Source: Ornithinimicrobium pratense (GTDB lineage Bacteria; Actinomycetota; Actinomycetes; Actinomycetales; Dermatophilaceae). From it: DNA of 64,000 nucleotides. The notes beneath the pieces were generated by a model. That model made no database searches. It was not told where the DNA came from and saw only the letters and a list, made by a program, of their open reading frames with translations. The stretch lies in contig NZ_CP044427.1 of assembly GCF_008843165.1 (NCBI RefSeq), positions 2,790,001 to 2,854,000 on the forward strand, read 5' to 3'. Shown piece after piece: positions 8,547-17,981 of this stretch. A program made the position numbers and the translations under genes. Positions within the stretch are counted from its first letter, which is position 1; the number at the start of each line of letters is the position of its first letter.

Positions 8547-11137
8547 CGGCGGCCCCCGCCGCGCCTCCCACCGACCTGCCCAGGGTGGTGGTCGCCGCCC
8601 CGGCCTCGGGGCAGGGCAAGACGACCGTGTCGGTCGGGCTGATGGCGGCCCTCACCGCGCGCGGGCTCACCGTCGCCCCCGGCAAGGTCGGACCGGACTA
8701 CATCGACCCTGGCTACCACGCGCTCGCCACCGGCCGCCCCGGACGCAACCTCGACCCGTGGCTCGTGGGTGCCGAGCGGGTGCCGGGGCTGCTGGTCCAC
8801 GCAGCGCGCACGCCGACGGTCGCCGACCTCAGCGTGGTGGAGGGGGTCATGGGCCTCTTCGACGGGCGCAACGGGACCGACGGCGAGTCCTCCACAGCCC
8901 ACGTCGCCCGGCTCCTGGGTGCACCGGTCGTGCTCGTCGTCGACGCGGGCCACGCCTCGGGGACGGTCGCTGCGACCGTCCACGGCCTGCGGACCTTCGA
9001 CCCGCGCGTGCAGGTCGCCGGGGTCGTCCTCAACCGCACCGGCTCGCCGGGGCACGCGGCGGAGGTCACCCGCTGGGTCGAGCAGCTGGGCCTGCCCGTG
9101 CTCGGCGCGCTGCCACGTGACGCCGCCATCAGCGCCCCCTCCCGGCACCTGGGGCTCGTCCCCGCCGCCGAGCGCGCGGACGCCGCGGCCGCGCTGGAGC
9201 GGCTCGCGGAGCGGACGGCCCGTCACATCGACCTCGACGCCGTCCTCGACATCGCCCGTTCGGCTCCCCCGCTCGACGCCGAACCGTGGTCGCCGGAGGC
9301 CGGGTCGGTCGCCGGCCGGGGTGGTCGCCGCCCGGTCGTCGCCGTCGCCGGAGGTCGCGCCTTCACGTTCCGGTATGCCGAGACCGAGGAGCTCCTGCGC
9401 GCGGCGGGATGCGACGTCGTCACCCTCGACCCCGCCGTCGACCGGGCGCTGCCGGCCGGCGTCGCCGGGCTCTACCTCGGCGGCGGCTTCCCGGAGGTGC
9501 ACGCCGCGGCGCTGTCGACCAACACCGGCCTGCTCGCCGACCTGCGCGACGCCGTAGCGGCCGGCCTGCCGACGGTCGCCGAATGCGCCGGCCTGCTCTA
9601 CCTGACCGAGTCGGTCGACGGCCACCCGTTCGCCGGGGTCGTGCCGGCCGCGGCGGCGATGGCGCCGCGGCTCACGCTGGGCTACGCGGGCGCCCGCACC
9701 GCCACCGACTCCGTGCTCGGCCCGGCCGGCACGACCGCGACCGGCCATGAGTTCCACCGCACGGTCACCGACCCGGCGTCCGGCCAGCAGTCGGGCCGCC
9801 GTGGAGCGGGGGCCGCCTGGACGTCCGAGCGCGGACCGTCCGGCTTCGCCCTCGACCCCGCCGGCACCGGCCGGGCCACCGTGCACGCGGCCTACCTGCA
9901 CACCCACTGGGCCGGGCACCCACATCTGGCGCGGAGCTTCACGCAGGCCGTCGCCGAGCACGACCACGCCGGACTCGCCGACCGTGTCCTCCCCCCGCGC
10001 CCCTCACCCGCCCCCACCGGAGGCGCGGAAGCCGGTGTCGTGCAGGGCGGTGTCGCGGAAGCCCTCGCCCCGGCGGCCACCGACGGCACCGACCTGACGC
10101 ACCACGGCGACCGGGAGACCGCCCCCGACCTGGTTGACCTCGCCGTCAACGTCCGCCTGCCCGAGCCGCCCGCCTGGCTGGCCGAGGTCGTCGCCAGCAC
10201 CACGCGGCAGCTCGCGGCATACCCGGACCCTGCCCCCGCCCGGGCCGCCCTCGCGCGCCGGCACGGCGTGGCGGAGGACCTGGTGCTGCCGACGGCGGGC
10301 GCCGCAGAGGCCTTCACGTTGCTCGCGCGGGCGGGTCTTGGAGCTCGGGCGCTCGTCGTGCACCCGCAGTTCACAGAGCCCGAGGCGGCCGTGCGCCGGG
10401 CGGGGCTGGACGTGGAGCGGCACCTGCTCGACCCCGGCGACGGCTTCCGGCTCCACCCCCAGGCCGTGGGACAGGCCGACCTGGTCCTCGTCGGCAACCC
10501 GACCAACCCCACGGGCGTGCTGCACCCCGCGCGAACCCTGCGCGACCTCCACGCCCGCACCGGCGGGGTGCTCGTCGTCGACGAGGCCTTCCTTGACGAG
10601 GTGGTCGACGGCGAGCGCGAGAGCCTGATCGCGCCCTCCATGCCGGAGGTGCTCGTCCTACGCAGCCTGACGAAGACCTGGGGCCTGGCGGGCCTGCGGG
10701 TCGGCTACGTCGTCGGGGACCCGGCCCTCGTCGCGCGACTCGCGGCGCAGCAGCCGCCGTGGTCAGTGAGCACCCCCGCACTGGCCGCCATGGTCGCCAC
10801 CGCCGCGCCCTCCGCGCTGGCCGAGGCCGGGCGGCTGGCCCTGGAGCTCGAGCCGTGGCGGCGCCACCTCGCCGCCGGGCTCGGGGCGCTGGGCGTCGAG
10901 GTGGTGCCCTCCGAGGCGCCGTTCCTGCTCGCCCGCGTCGGCCGCGGCGTCCGGGAGGCCCTCCGGGCCCGGGGGTATGCCGTGCGCCGCGGCGACACCT
11001 TTCCCGGCCTGGACGCCACCTGGGCGCGCATCGCCGTGCGGGACCCCCTGACCATCGACGGCCTGCTGCGCGAGCTGCGTGCGGTGCTGGCCGACCGGGC
11101 GGTCACGCCCGCCCGCGACCTTCCGCAGGAGGACTAG
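8540..11137 (+). CDS. cobBC: CobB-CobC fusion: cobyrinate a,c-diamide synthase + PLP-dependent decarboxylase/aminotransferase
   Basis: The 865-residue protein begins with a complete CobB/CbiA unit (about 1-460). It has a dethiobiotin-synthetase-like ATPase (ASGQGKTT near 20) and a class I glutaminase domain with GGGFPEVH and the nucleophile Cys349 in ECAGLLYL. A linker leads to a fold-type I PLP enzyme (about 505-865). This has VGNPTNPTG, DEAFLDE, and the Schiff-base lysine K712 in SLTKTWGLAGLRVGY, as in CobC/CobD L-threonine-phosphate decarboxylases, which make the aminopropanol arm. The fusion couples amidation of the ring with linker supply; the gene ends at the cobA GTG. Confidence 0.9.
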   Translation: MVAAAPAAPPTDLPRVVVAAPASGQGKTTVSVGLMAALTARGLTVAPGKVGPDYIDPGYHALATGRPGRNLDPWLVGAERVPGLLVHAARTPTVADLSVVEGVMGLFDGRNGTDGESSTAHVARLLGAPVVLVVDAGHASGTVAATVHGLRTFDPRVQVAGVVLNRTGSPGHAAEVTRWVEQLGLPVLGALPRDAAISAPSRHLGLVPAAERADAAAALERLAERTARHIDLDAVLDIARSAPPLDAEPWSPEAGSVAGRGGRRPVVAVAGGRAFTFRYAETEELLRAAGCDVVTLDPAVDRALPAGVAGLYLGGGFPEVHAAALSTNTGLLADLRDAVAAGLPTVAECAGLLYLTESVDGHPFAGVVPAAAAMAPRLTLGYAGARTATDSVLGPAGTTATGHEFHRTVTDPASGQQSGRRGAGAAWTSERGPSGFALDPAGTGRATVHAAYLHTHWAGHPHLARSFTQAVAEHDHAGLADRVLPPRPSPAPTGGAEAGVVQGGVAEALAPAATDGTDLTHHGDRETAPDLVDLAVNVRLPEPPAWLAEVVASTTRQLAAYPDPAPARAALARRHGVAEDLVLPTAGAAEAFTLLARAGLGARALVVHPQFTEPEAAVRRAGLDVERHLLDPGDGFRLHPQAVGQADLVLVGNPTNPTGVLHPARTLRDLHARTGGVLVVDEAFLDEVVDGERESLIAPSMPEVLVLRSLTKTWGLAGLRVGYVVGDPALVARLAAQQPPWSVSTPALAAMVATAAPSALAEAGRLALELEPWRRHLAAGLGALGVEVVPSEAPFLLARVGRGVREALRARGYAVRRGDTFPGLDATWARIAVRDPLTIDGLLRELRAVLADRAVTPARDLPQED

Positions 11138-12171
11138 TGCAGACCGAGCCCACCGCGGGGTGGCCCCTACCCGGCCGACCCGAGTCGGCGCTGGTCACCC
11201 GACCCGGCCCCCGGGCCAGTGAGACGGTGCACGCACTGCTCGACCGCGGCCTGCGGGTCACCGTGGCCACCGGCTCCCCCGACGCGCGCCTGCGCGACCT
11301 GGCGGGGCGCGGCCTAGTGGCCCTGGCGGACCCCGGCGCCACAGACCTTGCGGACTTCGATGTCGTCATCCGGGACACCGCGCACCTGCACGGAGGCGAC
11401 GCCGACGCACCTGGCCGGTGCGACGCCCAGCCTGGACGGCAGCGCGGCGAGGTGCTGCTCGTCGGCGGTGGGCCCGGTCCCCTCGGCCTGCTGACGCTCG
11501 CCGGCGCCGAGGCGCTGCGCGCCGCCGACGTCGTCGTCTACGACCGGCTGGCGCCCTTGGGCGCCCTCGACCTCGCCCCCGCCGACGCCGAGCGGGTGCC
11601 GGTCGGCAAGATCCCGCGCGGGGAGTTCACCCCGCAGGAGCAGATCAACGCGATCCTGGTGGACCGTGCCCGGCAGGGCGCCACGGTCGTGCGGCTCAAG
11701 GGCGGGGACAGCTTCGTCTTCGGCCGCGGGGGCGAGGAGTGGCTCGCGTGCGCGAGTGCCGGGATCCCCGTCCGGGTTGTCCCCGGGGTGACGTCGGCGG
11801 TCGCCGTGCCCGGCCTGGCGGGCGTGCCGGTGACCCACCGCGCGGTCACGCCGGGCTTCGTCGTCGTCTCTGGACACGTCGGTCCGGACGACCCCCGCAA
11901 CCAAGTGGATTGGGCGGCCCTGGCCGGGGCCGGCCTGACGATCGTGGTGCTCATGGGCGTGGCGACGCTGGCCGCGATCGCGGAGCGGCTCGTCGTCTGC
12001 GGGCTGCCCGGCGACACGCCCGCCGCCGTCGTCGCCGACGGCGGCCTGCCCTCACAGCGACAGGTGACCGCGCCGCTGGAGCAGGTCGCCCAGGCCGCCC
12101 AGCAGGCGGGGCTCGGAGCACCGGCGGTGGCCATCATCGGCCCCACCGTCGCGGCGTTGACGCCCGGCTGA
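11137..12171 (+). CDS. cobA: Uroporphyrinogen-III C-methyltransferase CobA with N-terminal extension
   Basis: SUMT makes precorrin-2 from uroporphyrinogen III, the entry reaction of the corrin branch. The 344-residue protein has a normal SUMT core from about residue 103 (VLLVGGGPGPLGLLTLAGAEAL, then VVRLKGGDSFVFGRGGEE and PGVTSAVAVPGLAG). About 100 residues precede it. They resemble a shortened Rossmann-type domain such as the precorrin-2 dehydrogenase part of CysG, but without its clear NAD site. The GTG start overlaps the cobBC stop by one base, making this the last gene of the riboswitch operon. Confidence 0.92.
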   Translation: MQTEPTAGWPLPGRPESALVTRPGPRASETVHALLDRGLRVTVATGSPDARLRDLAGRGLVALADPGATDLADFDVVIRDTAHLHGGDADAPGRCDAQPGRQRGEVLLVGGGPGPLGLLTLAGAEALRAADVVVYDRLAPLGALDLAPADAERVPVGKIPRGEFTPQEQINAILVDRARQGATVVRLKGGDSFVFGRGGEEWLACASAGIPVRVVPGVTSAVAVPGLAGVPVTHRAVTPGFVVVSGHVGPDDPRNQVDWAALAGAGLTIVVLMGVATLAAIAERLVVCGLPGDTPAAVVADGGLPSQRQVTAPLEQVAQAAQQAGLGAPAVAIIGPTVAALTPG

Positions 12172-12179
12172 GCCGGGCG
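12161..12179 (+). terminator. Hairpin at the end of the cobA operon
   Basis: CGCCCGGC and GCCGGGCG form a perfect 8-bp stem, and the cobA stop codon TGA (12169-12171) is exactly the three-base loop. No T-run follows, so the terminator role is inferred from position and stem strength. Confidence 0.55.
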
Positions 12180-12559
12180 CTACGAAGATGTCGCGCCACG
12201 CGAGACTATCGGCACCAGCCCGCCAATTGTGCTGCGCCACCACGCTCTGCAGGGACGGAGGAGCAAGACCGCATGTGCAGTCCGGCCGAGGCTGACCGCT
12301 CGGTCTGCGATGCCGACACCCGACGGGAGTGAGCGGCACACCTATATCAGGGTTTCAGGCGGTCACCGCTCCGCCCACCGTACTGAGCCCCTTCCGCCCG
12401 CACCAAGGCACGGGCCACGGCCACGGCCAGACCCAGCAGGGCACGCTGTGCCACCAGGTGTCGGCGAGGCGCTGCTGGGCCGGTGGGTCGCGGCTCAGCG
12501 GGCCAGGATGGATGATCCGCCTGGTGCGCGGGATCCGACGAGGGCGCCGAGCTGGAGCG

Positions 12560-12805
12560 GCTGCGGACTGAGACTCCTCTGCTGCAGATCGGCAGTGGGT
12601 TCCAAGAAGGCAGCGGCAGAACGTCGCAGGTAGTGAGGGTCAGCGGGGGTTTGGGCACCACGGTGAAGAACAGGTTGAGGTCGTACACCTGCGCGATCCG
12701 TGTTCGATCGGACACGAGCCTCGGTGAATTCCAAGTACTCATCAACCAGTCATTCGCCCAGCGGGGGCGCCGGCCTGCGCGCGGGCGGCGACCTCGTGTC
12801 ACCGA
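12560..12805 (-). pseudogene. Decayed N-terminal fragment of a tyrosine recombinase
   Basis: Read on the minus strand, one frame gives DEYLEFTEARVRSNTDRA and the next frame continues QVYDLNLFFTVVPKPPLTLTT. Together they look like the SAM-like N-terminal domain of actinobacterial site-specific integrases, split by a frameshift. Similarity is then lost after another frame change, and no catalytic R-H-R-Y core is present. The assignment rests on recall of the family pattern. The surrounding gap (12180-12913) between cobA and the peptidase holds no other gene I can support. Confidence 0.5.
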
Positions 12806-12913
12806 CAGACGGTTGCCAGGTTATGCGGCACACCAAGACCCGCGATATCTGTGGGCCGGCTGGCAGGAGCCCAGTTCGGCCGTGGCGCCGCTCTTCACCT
12901 TTCCGCTTGAGGG

Positions 12914-14110
12914 TCAGCGAGATGCGGCATACGGGGGGCGCGAGACCTGGGCGGCGAGGTAGCGCTCGCGGAGCGGAGCGTCGGCCGCGAGCGCGACGAC
13001 CGTGAGAGCCATGGCCTTCGCGGAGTCGACCGCAGCGTCGACCGCCTCCGACGTGGACGCCGCGGCGGCGAACTCGGCCGTATGCAGTGACGCGTCGGTG
13101 CCGCGGATGCTGACAGTGGGATGCAGACTCGGGACATATCTCGAGACGTTGCCCATGTCTGTCGAGCCGCCAGGCACGGGCTGGTCGGCAGGGTCGAGCG
13201 GTCGACCAATCTGGGCCATCGCCTCGGCGAAAAGGAGCGTGAGACCGGCATCCTGCTCTACCTGCTCGTACAGCGGTTCTGTCTCGGTGATCTCGACCGT
13301 GCAGCCGGTCGCGATCGCCGCGCCTTGGAAGCAGTCGCGTACGCGCGCCTCCACCGCCGCTTCAGCCTCGACGTCGGGGCCGCGCACCTCGAAGTCGACC
13401 ACGGAGAGTGCGGGGATGATGTTCGTCGCGACGCCGGCCTCGCGGATGAACGCGCTCAGGCGCATCCCGTCGGGGACCTGCTGGCGCAGCATCCCGATCG
13501 CGACGAGCGAGAGCGCAGCAGCGTCGCCGGCGTTGACGCCCTTCTCGGGGGCGGCGGCGGCGTGCGACGCACGACCGCGGAATGTCGCACGCAGGCGATG
13601 CACTGCACTGCGGTCAACTCGGTCGGGCCAGCGGTCGGGGCCGCTGGAGGGGTGGACCATGAGCGACACGGTTGCCGTATCCCAGGCGCCGCGCTCAAGC
13701 ATCAACTGCTTGCCCGCGCCGTGCTCCTCGGCGGGCGTTCCAAGCAGCACCACACGAACGCCCAGCATGTCGGCGAGCGGCGCAAGCGCGATCATGGCGC
13801 CCAGGGCGCCAGCTGCGATGACGTTGTGCGCGCACGCGTGCCCGATCTCGGGCAGTGCGTCGTACTCGGCGCACAGCACGACCTCGAACGGCCCCGATCC
13901 GGCGACCGCGCGGAAGGCGGTCGACAGATCGTGCACACCCGTCTCGACCGCGACCCCCTGCCCCTCCAGCACTGCTGACAACCGGGCGACGGCGCGGTGC
14001 TCGGCGAACGAGAGCTCAGGGTCGGCGTGCAGCGCATGTACGACCTCCGCCAGAAGCGGGCGCACGGCATCGACGGCTTGGAGCACGAGTGCGCGCGGAG
14101 TGCCAGTCAT
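12914..14110 (-). CDS. M20-family amidohydrolase/peptidase
   Basis: This is a 398-residue zinc-dependent amidohydrolase of the M20D type (AbgB/hippurate-hydrolase-like). Visible signatures are CAEYDALPEIGHACAHN with metal ligands, GTPAEEHGAGK, the dimerisation-domain histidine in GRASHAAAAPEKG, and STDMGNVS near the C-terminus. It removes an acyl or amino-acyl group from a small amide or dipeptide; the substrate is unknown. The ATG overlaps the upstream ABC ATPase stop (ATGA), so it is the last gene of the transporter operon and probably acts on the imported compound in the cytoplasm. Confidence 0.85.
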   Translation of the reverse strand: MTGTPRALVLQAVDAVRPLLAEVVHALHADPELSFAEHRAVARLSAVLEGQGVAVETGVHDLSTAFRAVAGSGPFEVVLCAEYDALPEIGHACAHNVIAAGALGAMIALAPLADMLGVRVVLLGTPAEEHGAGKQLMLERGAWDTATVSLMVHPSSGPDRWPDRVDRSAVHRLRATFRGRASHAAAAPEKGVNAGDAAALSLVAIGMLRQQVPDGMRLSAFIREAGVATNIIPALSVVDFEVRGPDVEAEAAVEARVRDCFQGAAIATGCTVEITETEPLYEQVEQDAGLTLLFAEAMAQIGRPLDPADQPVPGGSTDMGNVSRYVPSLHPTVSIRGTDASLHTAEFAAAASTSEAVDAAVDSAKAMALTVVALAADAPLRERYLAAQVSRPPYAASR

Positions 14111-15129
14111 GAGAACTCGCCCGGGAAGTGGCATTCGGCAGAGTGGGTCGCTTTCAGGTCGATACGCGGCGGGGGGACTTCGGCGCAGATGTCGCGGGCG
14201 ATCGGGCAGCGCGTCCGGAACCGGCAGCCGCTCGGCAGGTCGGTCGCACTTGGCGGGTCACCGGCGAGCACGACGCGCTCGCGGAGAGCATCGGCGGTGC
14301 CGGCCTCGGGCGAGGCAGAGATGAGAGCAGTCGTGTACGGATGCAGGGGATTGGCGAACAGCGCGTCAGTTGGGCCGATCTCGACGATACGTCCGAGATA
14401 CATGACAGCGACCCGTTGTGCGACCTGGCGGACGATCGGCAGGCCGTGCCCGATGAAGAGGTAGGTGAGCGACAGACGCTCGCGCAGCTCGACCAGCAAG
14501 TTCGAGATCTGCGCCTGCACCGACACGTCGAGGGCGGAGACCGGCTCGTCCGCGAGGATGAAGGCCGGGTTCACCGCGATCGCCCGGGCGATGCCGATGC
14601 GCTGCCGCTGACCTCCGGACAGCGACTTCCCGCCCGAATCAGCCCGAGCGGGGTCGAGACCCACGAGCTCGAGCAGCTCGGCGACGCGTTCTCTGCGTGC
14701 GCGACCGCGCAGGCCCTCGAACACGGCGAGCGGTTCACCTATGACCTCGCCCACCGTCATCCGCGGGTCGATCGAGCCCACGGGATCCTGAAAGACGACC
14801 TGCATGTTGCGCCGGAGCGGGCGCAGGCGGCGGTCGGGCAGATGAGTGATGTCCTGGCCGTCAAAACGCACGGTCCCCTCGGTGACCTCGAGCAGGCGCA
14901 CGGCGAGTCGCCCGAGGGTTGACTTGCCCGATCCGGACTCGCCGACCAGTCCGACCGTCTCACCACGGGCGATGTCGAGCGACACATCGTCGACGGCACG
15001 GAGCGTCGCGTGCCGGGTGCGCAGCGCCTTGGTCTGCGAGATGCGGTAGTGCTTCGACACCGACCGCAAGCTCACGAGCGCATCTGACGACCCGGGCACG
15101 GCGGAGGCGGTGCGGGCGTCGAGGCTCAT
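14107..15129 (-). CDS. Dipeptide/oligopeptide-type ABC transporter ATPase (DppF-like)
   Basis: The 340-residue nucleotide-binding subunit carries Walker [10 protein letters not shown], the signature [15 protein letters not shown], Walker [13 protein letters not shown] and the switch H in FIGHGLPIV. The latter is a variant of the usual SHDL (here GHGL). The C-terminal oligopeptide/dipeptide extension with [15 protein letters not shown] is present. The ATG overlaps the neighbouring ATPase stop (ATGA). It forms the ATPase pair with the preceding gene in the operon starting at the binding-protein gene (19616). Confidence 0.9.
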   Translation of the reverse strand: MSLDARTASAVPGSSDALVSLRSVSKHYRISQTKALRTRHATLRAVDDVSLDIARGETVGLVGESGSGKSTLGRLAVRLLEVTEGTVRFDGQDITHLPDRRLRPLRRNMQVVFQDPVGSIDPRMTVGEVIGEPLAVFEGLRGRARRERVAELLELVGLDPARADSGGKSLSGGQRQRIGIARAIAVNPAFILADEPVSALDVSVQAQISNLLVELRERLSLTYLFIGHGLPIVRQVAQRVAVMYLGRIVEIGPTDALFANPLHPYTTALISASPEAGTADALRERVVLAGDPPSATDLPSGCRFRTRCPIARDICAEVPPPRIDLKATHSAECHFPGEFS

Positions 15130-16130
15130 GAGGTGCTCCAGTCCTGGAGGTGACGTTCCTGTCCGGGGTGCCAACACGCAGTGTCGCGGCCGGCGACCGG
15201 CGCCAACGGCGGGTCGAGTTCGGCGCACTTCGCGGTGGCCATTGGACATCGTGGATGAAAGGCGCAGCCACTGGGCAACTGCGAGGGGTGCGGCACCGCC
15301 CCGCCGATGGTGGGAAGGATGGTGCGGCGTTCGCCCGCGAGGCTCGGGATGCACGCGAGCAGCCCACGTGTATACGGGTGCTGGCCACTGTCGAAGATCT
15401 CCGGGGGGGTGCCGTACTCGACCACGCGCCCGGCGTACATGACCGCGATGCGGTCGGCGAGGCGCGCCGCGACACCCATGTCATGGGTGACTAGGAGCAT
15501 CGACATGTCGCGCTCTCGGCGCACGTGCTCGACGAGGTCAAGGATCTGCGCCTGGATGGTGACATCGAGCGCCGTCGTCGGCTCATCGGCGATCAGGAGG
15601 CGGGGCTTTCCGGCCAGGCCCATCGCGATCATGACGCGCTGGCACATGCCACCCGACAGCTGGAACGGATAGCTGCGCAGTACCCGGTCGCCGTCGCGGA
15701 TGCCCACGTCGGCGAGCAGTCGTTCCATGTGCGGGCGCATGCCGCCCTCGACCTTGGCGCCAGCACGCACGAGCGACTCACGCAGCTGCGACTCGACGGT
15801 GTAGACGGGGTCTAGGGAGCTCATCGGCTCCTGGAAGATCATCGACATCTCGGTGCCGCGGAGGGCCCGGAAGCGGTTCTCCGGCATACCGATAAGTTCC
15901 TGGCCGTCGTAGCGAAGCGAGCCCGAGACGCTCATCGCGCGATCGCGCTGGGTGAGCCCCATGATCGTGCGTGCCAGCACCGACTTGCCCGAGCCCGACT
16001 CCCCGACAAGGCACACGATCTCGCCCGCGCCGATGGCGAGTGATCCTTCGCGCACGAGCGCGATGGAGCGGCCGTTCTTGCGCACCTCGACGCGCACGCC
16101 GTCGAGCTCGAGGAGAGGTGTGGTGCTCAT
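15126..16130 (-). CDS. Dipeptide/oligopeptide-type ABC transporter ATPase (DppD-like)
   Basis: The 334-residue ATPase shows Walker [10 protein letters not shown], the Q-loop region [12 protein letters not shown], the signature [15 protein letters not shown], Walker [13 protein letters not shown], the switch in LVTHDMGV, and the C-terminal cysteine motif [15 protein letters not shown]. The methionine-cysteine substitution in the ABC signature (GGMCQR for GGQRQR) is mild and occurs in DppD proteins. The ATG overlaps the permease stop (ATGA). It energises import with its DppF-like partner. Confidence 0.9.
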   Translation of the reverse strand: MSTTPLLELDGVRVEVRKNGRSIALVREGSLAIGAGEIVCLVGESGSGKSVLARTIMGLTQRDRAMSVSGSLRYDGQELIGMPENRFRALRGTEMSMIFQEPMSSLDPVYTVESQLRESLVRAGAKVEGGMRPHMERLLADVGIRDGDRVLRSYPFQLSGGMCQRVMIAMGLAGKPRLLIADEPTTALDVTIQAQILDLVEHVRRERDMSMLLVTHDMGVAARLADRIAVMYAGRVVEYGTPPEIFDSGQHPYTRGLLACIPSLAGERRTILPTIGGAVPHPSQLPSGCAFHPRCPMATAKCAELDPPLAPVAGRDTACWHPGQERHLQDWSTS

Positions 16131-16990
16131 TCGGTGTCCAGACGGTCGCGAAGCCAGTCGCCGAGAATGCTCAGCGCGATGACGGTCAGAGTGAGGATGA
16201 CGCCGGAGATGGTGGTGATCCACCACGCGACGTTGAGGAAGGGCTGGCCGCGGGCGATCGTCGTCCCCCAGTCGGGGATGCCGCTCGAGGCTCCGGCGCC
16301 GAGGAAACTCAGAGCCGCGGCGGCCACGATCGACGAGCCGATCTCGATCGTGGCTAGCACGATGATGGGCGCCAGCGAGTTGGGCAGGATATGGGTGCGG
16401 AGAATCCTGCCGTGCGAGAGCCCAGTGGCGCGAGCCGCCTCGATGAACAGCCGGGACCTCACCGAAATCACCTGGCTGCGCATGACCCGCGCGAACGACG
16501 GAATGTTCCCGACGCCGACTGCGATAATGATGTTCCGCACGCTGGGCCCGAGTGCGGCGGCGATCACGAGGGCCAGCAGGATGCCGGGGAAACACATCAG
16601 GATGTCGATGAGCCGACCGATCACCATGTCGAGGCGGCCGCCCCAGTAGCCGGCGATCATGCCGATGCTGCCCCCGATGATAAGAGAGAGCACCGTAGCC
16701 GCGAGCCCGATGAAGATCGAGATACGGGCGCCGTGCACGAGCAGTTCGAAGACGCTGCGGCCGAACTGGTCGGTGCCGAGCAGGGTGGCTCCCGGCGCCT
16801 GAAGGATCCGGTCGGGCTGGATTTGCAGCGGGTCGCCCGGTGCGATGACGTTCGGGACGAGAACGCAGGCAAGGATCGCGACAAGCCACGCCACGGCGAG
16901 GATGAGCACGACGCGTGCCGCAGAGGCGCCGCGAAACAGCGAGCGGCGTCCCGCGTCCGCGGTAGTGAGGTTCTCGGCAAGGACGGTCAT
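16127..16990 (-). CDS. ABC transporter permease (DppC-like)
   Basis: The 287-residue inner-membrane subunit has an N-terminal helix (VVLILAVAWLVAILACVLV), the DppC family segment LLGTDQFGRSVFELLVHGARISI, and five further hydrophobic stretches. The cytoplasmic EAA loop reads AARATGLSHGRILRTHILPN. The ATG chosen leaves a 13-base gap to the dppB-like gene; the open frame extends 22 codons further without homology. It forms the membrane channel with the DppB-like subunit. Confidence 0.9.
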   Translation of the reverse strand: MTVLAENLTTADAGRRSLFRGASAARVVLILAVAWLVAILACVLVPNVIAPGDPLQIQPDRILQAPGATLLGTDQFGRSVFELLVHGARISIFIGLAATVLSLIIGGSIGMIAGYWGGRLDMVIGRLIDILMCFPGILLALVIAAALGPSVRNIIIAVGVGNIPSFARVMRSQVISVRSRLFIEAARATGLSHGRILRTHILPNSLAPIIVLATIEIGSSIVAAAALSFLGAGASSGIPDWGTTIARGQPFLNVAWWITTISGVILTLTVIALSILGDWLRDRLDTE

Positions 16991-17003
16991 AGTTCCTCCG
17001 TGC

Positions 17004-17945
17004 TCACCGTCGGGCCCCGACCACGGCGCTCCGCACGCGCGGGTCGATGTAGGCATAGGAGAGGTCGACGACGATGTTGATGACGATGTAGATCACGGCG
17101 ATCACGAGCACTACGCCTTGGATCACCGGGAAGTCGTTGTTGGCGACCGCCTGCACGAGCACCTGCCCCAGCCCGCGCCGGGCGAAGACTGTCTCGACGA
17201 TGACCGCGCCAGCTATCAGTGCGCCGAGCTGGAGGCCCAGCACCGTGACCGCGGGGATGACCGCGTTGCGCAGCACGTGCTTGACCATGACCACCCGGGG
17301 GCGCAGGCCCTTCGCGTAGAGCGCCAGCACGAAGCTGTCATCCATCGTCTCGATCAGGCTGTTGCGCACCACGCGGGCGATGACGCCCGATGCGGACAGA
17401 CCCAGGGTGATCGCGGGCAGGATAAGGAACTTCAGGCCGTCCGTTCCGGTCGCCGGCAGTAGTCGCAGCCCGAACGCGAAGATGACGATGAACACCAGCC
17501 CCAGCCAAAAGTTCGGCATGGCGGTGAACACGAGGCTCAGCACGCGGATGAGGGTGTCGGGCCAGCGGTCGCGCTGGATAGCCGCGAGTGCTCCGAGACT
17601 GATCCCCACGACGGCGGAGACGAGCGCCGCCGCCGACGCGAGGATGAGCGTGGGAGCGATCTGGCTGGCGATCATGCTCCCGACGGTCTGACGCGTGACG
17701 TACGACGTACCGAGGTCGCCGGTGAAGATCGACCCGAGGAAGTGCAGGTACTGGATGAAGGGCGGGTCGTCGAGGCCGAACTGCTCGCGCAGTGCGTCGG
17801 CGACCTCGTCACTGCCCTGGGACACGCCGATGAGGACCGAGACCGGGTCACCCGGCAGGAGCCGAAGCGCTACGAACAGAATGACCGTGACGCCCAGCAG
17901 GGTGGGGATCGCCGCAAGCAGGCGGCGCACGACATAGCGGGGCAT
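17004..17945 (-). CDS. ABC transporter permease (DppB-like)
   Basis: The 313-residue permease begins MPRYVVRRLLAAIPTLLGV, typical of DppB, followed by FGLDDPPFIQYLHFLGSIFTGDLGTSY and about six membrane segments. The EAA loop reads ALYAKGLRPRVVMVKHVLRNAVIP. An in-frame GTG lies one codon upstream; the ATG is preferred because GGAG sits at normal spacing. The distance to the binding-protein gene is 36 bases, so it is in the same operon. Confidence 0.9.
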   Translation of the reverse strand: MPRYVVRRLLAAIPTLLGVTVILFVALRLLPGDPVSVLIGVSQGSDEVADALREQFGLDDPPFIQYLHFLGSIFTGDLGTSYVTRQTVGSMIASQIAPTLILASAAALVSAVVGISLGALAAIQRDRWPDTLIRVLSLVFTAMPNFWLGLVFIVIFAFGLRLLPATGTDGLKFLILPAITLGLSASGVIARVVRNSLIETMDDSFVLALYAKGLRPRVVMVKHVLRNAVIPAVTVLGLQLGALIAGAVIVETVFARRGLGQVLVQAVANNDFPVIQGVVLVIAVIYIVINIVVDLSYAYIDPRVRSAVVGARR

Positions 17946-17981
17946 CACGGTCTCCAGTGGCGGTGTTGGTCCTCGAGCGGA

